Assembly: GCF_000237925.1 (NCBI RefSeq)
Contig: NW_017386040.1
Span: 558,001-622,000 of the forward strand
Source of the DNA: Schistosoma mansoni
Taxonomy: Eukaryota; Platyhelminthes; Trematoda; Strigeidida; Schistosomatidae
Reading direction: 5' to 3'
DNA length: 64,000 nt
This document shows positions 58,118 through 64,000 of this stretch, piece after piece (the first letter of the stretch is position 1; the number at the start of each line of letters is the position of its first letter). The notes beneath the pieces were generated by a model, which searched no databases, was not told the DNA's origin, and saw only the letters and a list, made by a program, of their open reading frames with translations. The position numbers and the translations under genes are program-made.

Positions 58118-58300
58118 TATATAATTGAAATCATGAGTCAATTAAAGCTTGATTGCCAAGTAAAACCTGGAAGCACTGTATGGCCGTTTCGTCCTATTGT
58201 GGGACCCCTCAGCAGTGCGCTTCCACGATTGTGGTCTAGCTTTAATTGACTCGTGATTTCAACTACATAAAATTACTGAAATCTCCACAAAACCCCCTTT
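58118..58300. mobile_element. family B with inverted join
   Basis: Reverse 3' half to 58228 (core CTGAGGG, damaged), then forward 'gtggtctagctttaattgac' to the tail 'ctccacaaaacccccttt'. Confidence 0.88.
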
Positions 58301-59025
58301 AGATATTATTTTGATTACTTTAAATGGTCTTTCCATGTAAACTACCTAATTCAAAGATAGCTTCAGTAATTACAAAATACACATGTATCTCATTGTTCCA
58401 TGTTAAAATATAAAAAATTTATTTTTCCTTTTAAACAAAATATGATAACCTCAGATCACTGATTATTCTTATTATCTCAGTAATTTATTGGAATAATAAC
58501 TGCTTACATTGAATGGTCTATGTACTTCAGTTGATAAATTCTCTGGTTACAAACAATACTCTACTTAAATTTGTTATGCAACAATAACTTTGAATACCTG
58601 ATTCATCATTTGTATATAGTTCTCACAAAGGCTTATTATTGAATTCGTATTATCACGTGATTAAATGTACTGAATATCATTATTCATTGGTGATACATTT
58701 TCTATAATGACACAGTTGTATTAATTAGATCTATAATGTGATGGAATTTCTGCTTAACGTTACATGGTTTTCAATGAGTGGAAATTATACACATAAGTTC
58801 TTGTTCTTATCGGCACTCAACTGCTAGAAATGTCTACAGTCTTGAAGAAACCATAACAAAATTGAAATCATGGCTACTATTATCTAATGATTAGATGTGT
58901 TAACATCCTCTGAAAACCAATGAAGATGGTCTAATTTATCTCGTTGTTGATATATTCTACAAAAATTTGATTGGCATATGTGCATTCTGTGTCGGTTGGT
59001 TTGATATAGCCATTGTGAAATCCAA
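58301..59025. other. spacer
   Basis: AT-rich, nothing recognised. Confidence 0.45.
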
Positions 59026-59029
59026 CGTG

Positions 59030-59235
59030 GAATAGGGGAGATCTGGCTGGCACTGGGATCCAGAACACGCGTTTCGTCTCATTTGGGACTCGTTAGATCG
59101 ACTACGTTTTAGTCAAAATATTAATAACAGGATAATCGAGAAGCATTACAAATTTAGTTAAAACTTTATACTTCGATTAAACAAGTGAGTGGCAATTTTT
59201 AATCGACAACCAAGTGGATAAAGCGTTGGCATTTG
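59030..59235. mobile_element. old family A copy, inverted halves
   Basis: Reverse ribozyme part (aacacgcgtttcgtctcatt), then forward head remnants (aagtggataaagcgttggca). Confidence 0.62.
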
Positions 59236-59254
59236 CTTGACCATTTTCCTATGT

Positions 59255-59520
59255 GACTGATGGATAAATGCGTCACATCTGACATGGCCCAACTACACTG
59301 GCCAGCGCTTCTCATCAGGACTCATTGGATTACTCTCGAAATCAGTACTGAACACTCAATTGCTATTAGTGAACTGGGTATTTGTGGAGATTGCTGAATC
59401 CCCTTACTGTGTATTACAGACTGATCTTTGTTAGGCAATCAGTGAAAACCAGAAAACACTATACAGCCGTTTCGCCTTATTATGGGACTAATCAAGAATG
59501 CACGTCTACGACTCAAACTT
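59255..59520 (-). mobile_element. old family B pieces
   Basis: 5' region in reverse (ccagcgcttctcatcaggac), tail words, then another 3' part (cagccgtttcgccttattat). Confidence 0.6.
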
Positions 59521-59681
59521 GATGTAAAGCATAAAAATTCAGTCATTTCAACAAAGTTCACTATACAAATTTTAATAATATATATGTAGAAATAGTTATC
59601 AACTTTTTATTCAGCAGTGTACATGATCGCTTATTGTATTGTTATTTATAATAATGTAATCATATTTTTCCTCTTTTGTAG

Positions 59682-59821
59682 ACTGGTGATTTGTATACTG
59701 GTTACTTGGCTATAATTACAAATCAAGAATATCGTAATCATGAAATTGATCTCTTGTTTCAATTTACTTGTAAAACGAATAATGATGTACCGCATAGGAT
59801 ACCTGGACAAGTTTTTGAAAG
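59682..59821 (+). CDS. single internal exon of an unrecognised gene
   Basis: A 140-base frame lies between TCTTTTGTAG (ending 59681) and donor GTAGGA (59822). It enters in phase 0 and ends in phase 2. It reads GDLYTGYLAIITNQEYRNHE, then IDLLFQFTCKTNNDV and PHRIPGQVFE. Both other frames contain stops. The composition is that of a conserved cytosolic protein, unlike the cysteine-rich gene upstream, and the phases do not fit that gene. No neighbouring exon was found, so the rest probably lies outside or beyond large introns. Confidence 0.6.
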
Positions 59822-59894
59822 GTAGGAATACATTTCTATCATATACACTACAAATTTATGAACAAAAGAGTTAGTTTATTACACTAACTGACTA

Positions 59895-60219
59895 TAGCTA
59901 GACAGTCATTGAGAATCAAGGTACACTGGGCAGTCGCTTTGTCTTAGTATTTGTTCTCCCCTATAACACATGATCACAACACCAGGATCTTTGAACCTTG
60001 TGGTAAGTGCCTAACTTTTGAACAACCGACAGTTGATTAGTATCATAAATTCATTGAAGTTAGAGATACAAACCATAGGATATTAACTTAATAGTCTTAA
60101 AGTTGAGCACACTATGGAGACAGAATATCCTGTGTTTAATTTCTGACACAATAACGGATACTCACTGCCGGGAAGTACTGTACTAATACAAAGCAGCTGT
60201 CCATTGCTTTGACAAACTA
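59895..60219. mobile_element. old family B, head-to-head, interrupted at its end by Merlin
   Basis: Reverse at 59895-60035 and forward at 60040-60219 (ggatactcactgccgggaag, 'ccattgctttgaca'). The Merlin target duplication starts at 60220. Confidence 0.65.
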
Positions 60220-60227
60220 GAAATATG
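60220..60227. repeat. Merlin target-site duplication, left
   Basis: 'gaaatatg', repeated at 61328-61335. Confidence 0.93.
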
Positions 60228-60303
60228 GGCGAGACTAAAGTATACTGCCGAGCCAATCAGAAGCTTTCGTGGGTTTTCAAGGTCACGGCGCTAATTTCGG
60301 TTC

Positions 60304-60777
60304 ATGATGTTTACGTACGATCGGTTTACATCGGATTTTAACGAAGACGTGATAATTCAGCGTCTACAAGAGAAGGGGTTATTAAGAAGTTCTTGTACTT
60401 GTGAATGTGGTAGTCAAATGACCACTGTACGGTGTGGAAACTGTAGTGATGATATTATCTTACGATGTTCTTCGTGTTGGAAGAGAAAGTCAGCTAGAAC
60501 AGGAACTTTCTTTGCTCGATCAAAATTAAGGTTAAGGCAAATTATGATCCTTGTTGCAAATTGGATAATAAAAGCACCGGTTACACTAGCTGCCACCTTT
60601 GCCGATGTTAGTGAAGTTTCGGCAGTTCAGTGGTATGAGTATTGCCGAGATATTTGTGCAACAAAGTTGACAAGCGTACAGCAATTGTATGGAGGAGTAG
60701 GGAAGATTGTTGAAATAGACGAAACAGTTGTAAGGAAACGCAAATACAACCGTGGCCGTTGTATTAAAGAAGATTAG
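60304..60777 (+). pseudogene. Merlin transposase, N-terminal part
   Basis: 157 codons. A zinc-ribbon-like set of cysteines (CTCECG, CGNC, CSSC) comes first, then a helix-rich region (ARSKLRLRQIMILVANWI). The first catalytic Asp is D139, in VEIDETVV, followed by KRKYNRGR. This is the IS1016/IS1595-like (Merlin) pattern. The frame ends at TAG soon after KYNRGRCIKED; the rest lies in another frame. Confidence 0.9.
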
Positions 60778-60809
60778 ATAAGTCTCTCTTCCATAAATAT
60801 ACGTCACAG

Positions 60810-61211
60810 GTCCTTGGAATCTATGATAGATCAATACAAAAAGGACATTTCCAACGAGTCAGGAACCGGCAGGCACCGATTATACAGCAATATGTGCTGC
60901 CGGGTACTACGGTATATACAGATGATTGGAGGGCGTATAGGTGTCTAAGTAGACTTGGATATGTGCATGAAGTTGTTGTATACAAGCGCCATTTCGTTGA
61001 CCCTACAACTGGGGTGCACACAAACAACATAGAAGCTATGTGGTCAAGGCTGAAAGAGTTTTTGAGACCTTATCACGGCTCCAGATGCAGACTACTATGG
61101 AGCCATATGGATGAATTCATGTACCGGATGCAATATGATTTTAGAACTTCTGAACCAATATCTAACCTTGATAAGTTTTCGACTCATGTAAAAGAACAGT
61201 ATCCACTTTAA
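60810..61211 (+). pseudogene. Merlin transposase, C-terminal part
   Basis: The frame reads VLGIYDRS, TDDWRAY (second catalytic Asp, at 60921) and TNNIEAMWSRLKEF (catalytic Glu, at 61032), then stops at TAA. All three DDE residues are therefore present in the element, split over two frames. About 30 bases between the parts (60778-60809) match neither. Confidence 0.88.
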
Positions 61212-61327
61212 TTTTTGAGTTTTGTATAATAAATTTTTACTGTACACTAGCTGTCTTCTGATTGGTTAATATTTCTCAAGGTCATTTAAGAGTCGTTCTA
61301 AGGTCGGCAGTACACTTTAGTCTCGCC

Positions 61328-61335
61328 GAAATATG
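61328..61335. repeat. Merlin target-site duplication, right
   Basis: 'gaaatatg', identical to 60220-60227. Confidence 0.93.
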
Positions 61336-61468
61336 AAGCTCATAATCTTTTCTCAGTGTTCTTCAGCAGTTAAAAATAAAGTTATTATGAAATTCATCAC
61401 TCTAAGTTTTCTCTTTTGATCTTGTCTTTTTTCTTCAAAACGTTTCTTGAAATACACTAAGGTACTAT

Positions 61469-61550
61469 TTGATTGTATCTTCCCATTGTTGTTTAAGTCT
61501 TCAATTGGTCAATCTCTTGCTGGTTACCATTCTATCTTTGCTTAAAAATT
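61469..61550 (-). mobile_element. family A fragment with internal deletion
   Basis: Reverse tail (gattgtatcttcccattgtt) joined directly to 'ttaccattctatctttgctt'. Confidence 0.7.
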
Positions 61551-62594
61551 TCCTTGAACTATATTTTTTTTTCAAGATATTATGAACATCTATAAACTCT
61601 ACATTGACTAAATTCATCCTTTACATAAATCAAGTCGTCTTAATACCTTAACAAACTCATAAAAAAGAAACCGGAAGTTATGAAATCCAGTGAATACATT
61701 CATTGGAAGATTATATACGCACTCAACAACAACAACAACAACAACAGACTGTTGTATAAATATATACATTTAAGATAGAAACTATTTTGGATAACAATGG
61801 TGTATCATTTATTATTCAACTAAAATATACTTTTGTACTTCATTTTTCTTTTTTATTCATTCGGTTGAAACATAATTGAAATAATTTCATGTCAAATGAA
61901 AAGACTTTAGATGAAAGGAAATACCCGTTCCTTTGTCTGTCTATCTATCTATCTATCTATCTGTCTGTTTGTTTGTCCGTCTGGTTAGTTGACTGTCTAT
62001 TTTTTTCCCATTTCCTCTTTCGTATCTTTTTTTTTATGATGACCAACTGAAAGTGCGCATAAATTGTCTTTTTTTTTCTTTATTTTCCGGAATATATAAT
62101 CAGTAGTTGTAGACGTGGTATAGTTAGTTACATTTAGTACATCTTAGAGATGTATGGTCATCAATGGATACCCGTTAACACAAACAGTAATACACATACA
62201 TATATATTTGTGTACAATCAGATAGAATAATCAAACGAATTGATATTCAGTAATTTGACATTATCAACGACTGATTTCACTATTTGCAATAAAAAACTTG
62301 AAAAGGAAAACAGCTTTTGTATAAAAATAGTCTATATATATATATATATTTATGCATATAAAAATACAGTTCATAGTTATCTCTAGCTTTGAAATGAATT
62401 TCTTGATGTAGTTCTTAAGAAAGTGTAACTTACTAAATCAGCTGGTCAGGAACAAAACCTATGTATTACTGATTACACTCCACTATTTCAAAATAGTGGT
62501 GTATTTGTTTTCAGATATGATCATTGTTACTTCATAACACTTGAATTAGATTGTACCTGTATAGAACTAGAATAAATTACAAACTATCTATTAT
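61551..62594. other. spacer with microsatellites
   Basis: (AAC)n at 61727-61745, (CTAT)n with CTGT variants at about 61936-61975, (TA)n near 62333-62349. No gene. Confidence 0.55.
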
Positions 62595-62595
62595 A

Positions 62596-62728
62596 ATAAG
62601 CAGAGATAGATGGTGACTAGCAGTGGAATACAGGTTATGCGTTTTATCCTACTTGAGTCTCATCAGCCGGATGCACCTAGATCCCAGAGTTATTGTTTAT
62701 TCCAGGACTCGAACCCAATACAAAAGTG
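62596..62728 (-). mobile_element. family A 5' portion
   Basis: Ribozyme and B box in reverse (gcagagatagatggtgacta ... ccaggactcgaacccaatac). The core on the sense strand reads CTGATGA, but stem II and GAAA are changed. Confidence 0.82.
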
Positions 62729-63435
62729 AATACCTGTTGTAATATTTGATTTTCAATAATTTAACAGGCGGTATCACTTTATGTGGTATTTAGTTTTTTG
62801 AGTTGGTTATATATTGATTATACATCTGACATCATTGCTTTGGATATTATTAGAAGATGAACATGTTGAATTGTTCCATATGTGTTGAATCGATTCATTT
62901 TATTGTATATTTGATGTTAAGTGATTGTTTTCAACATAGTGAGTAAGGAAGATTTTGATAAACAATGATTAGGCGAGATTATAATTAATGGACGAACCAA
63001 TCAGATATAAGATAATAGATCTTCAATTTTGGCGCGAAATTCACTTGTTCATTTGACTAAATAACATTTTGGAATTTTAACTAATGTCAGTTCATGATGA
63101 AAACCCTAAATCTAATTCCAAACCCTGACCGTCAACTGTGAATTATAATTTTAATTCGTCACACTGATTTATAACCTTAGTCCTAACTCGTAGGTGGACA
63201 TTCTAAAGGTCACTCTAGAATGACTCAAAGGTGGTTCATAGACTATAGTCTCACCCGGTATACAACTTAATCTTAATAGTTTATTCCTCAATTATTTTGT
63301 TATTATATGATGTTAACAATAATCTTATTTAAAGTATTAACGTTAATGTGAAAATAACTTCCGTTTTTGTGGAAATGATAGTTAGATGAATGTCTAGTTG
63401 ATCAGCTCTTTTATTCTTCCAATTAGTCTCGAAAA
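62729..63435. other. spacer
   Basis: Nothing recognised. Confidence 0.45.
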
Positions 63436-63439
63436 TCTA

Positions 63440-63725
63440 TTACTTGCTTACGCCCGTTACACCTCGTTGAGGAGTATAGGCCACTCATTAGTATTCTCCA
63501 TTCCACCCTATCCTGGGCAATCCTTTCCAGTTCTTTCCAGTTGTTATTCATCCTTTTCATATCTGCTTCAATCTCCCGGCGTAATTTGTTCTTTGACCTC
63601 CTACTTTTCTGCTTCCCTTCCGGATTCCAAGTTAGGGCCTGACTCGTGATGCAGTTTGGTGATTTCTTCAATGTATGTCCTATCCACTTCCAACGTCTTT
63701 TCCTAATTTTCAAAAATCTATTAAG
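63440..63725 (-). mobile_element. RTE-type LINE 3' fragment, second subfamily
   Basis: One reverse frame reads [60 protein letters not shown] and stops after YSSTRC. It is homologous to the end of the copies at 5259 and 36690 but clearly diverged from them. Only the polyprotein end is present. Confidence 0.85.
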
Positions 63726-63759
63726 TGTTGATAAATCAACAAATGATCTTTCCATATCT

Positions 63760-64000
63760 TATATTCGTTTTAATAATTGTTAATAAAATATTACTATGCC
63801 TGACAAAAACTTATCTTCATACCATTGAAGGAATTCATGTATCATTAGTTAATTTCAAAATAATGAATGTTCCATAATTGGATCATTCTATAGGTGGTTC
63901 AAGGAGTTTTACTGAGGAATTTGGGTATGAGTCAGGTCTCCAGAGATCAAATCAGATGATGATTAGATTATACCATGAGATGACTAAAGTGACAAATGTA
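63760..64000. other. spacer at right edge
   Basis: Nothing recognised. Confidence 0.45.

Larger units (their letters stand above)
60228..61327 (+). mobile_element. Merlin DNA transposon, 1,100 bp, both ends present
   Basis: Terminal inverted repeats of 24 bases (60228-60251 and 61304-61327) match at 23 positions and start GGCGAGAC. Subterminal 'ccaatcagaag' motifs are also inverted. The 8-bp target duplication 'gaaatatg' is exact (60220-60227 and 61328-61335), as expected for Merlin. The transposase inside is interrupted by one frame change. Confidence 0.95.

Noticed and set aside
60761-60809. Mini-intron joining the two Merlin transposase parts (GTATTA...CACAG)
   Set aside because: Splicing there puts the downstream part in the wrong frame, so a real frame change is the better reading.
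1-64000. CRISPR arrays, bacterial-type operons, rRNA genes
   Set aside because: Nothing in the window fits; repeats are dispersed eukaryotic elements and the one clear gene has spliceosomal introns.

Overview
The window is animal nuclear DNA, AT-rich, almost free of genes and crowded with repeats. It looks like Schistosoma. The main evidence is many copies of a Smα-like SINE with a tRNA-like head and a hammerhead-ribozyme domain ending in 'tccactgctagccactatcc'. Supporting evidence is RTE-type LINE tails, a Merlin transposon, and one gene cut into short exons by kilobase introns. The species cannot be fixed from the sequence alone. Two runs of exactly 200 N are assembly gaps.

Layout: 1-31.7 kb holds no complete gene. 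Its left edge has a possible last exon of an upstream gene (35-87). The rest is SINEs of two families, 5'-truncated LINE ends, an LTR-like fossil, and several unnamed repeats. 31.75-54.96 kb is one + strand gene in seven exons. All splice sites are GT-AG, the reading frame is continuous across all junctions, and the start has a signal peptide. It predicts a 534-residue secreted or surface protein built from six-cysteine EGF/EB-like modules. Its introns carry the same repeats. 55-64 kb holds a possible alternative last exon (56154-56182), a convincing single exon of another unrecognised gene (59682-59821), a 1,100-bp Merlin DNA transposon with terminal inverted repeats and an 8-bp target duplication (60228-61327), and more LINE and SINE debris.

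The most interesting result is that two different SINE families both have a Pol III (tRNA-like) head followed by a hammerhead ribozyme. 'Family A' is the known Smα type (core CTGACGA / GAAA, stem III ACGC-GCGT). 'Family B' is more abundant here and unlike A outside the ribozyme. It has the core CTGAGGA, stem II GTCC-GGAC, GAAA, palindromic stem III ACGGCCGT, cleavage triplet GTC, and stem I GCACTG-CAGTGC. I do not know whether family B has been described as a ribozyme-bearing element. Many copies of both families are head-to-head: one part is inverted relative to the other, as after twin-primed reverse transcription.

Strand convention for SINEs: '+' means the tRNA-like head and ribozyme read 5'->3' on the given strand; '.' means a composite of both orientations. 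Most boundaries of old repeats are good to about 10-30 bases.
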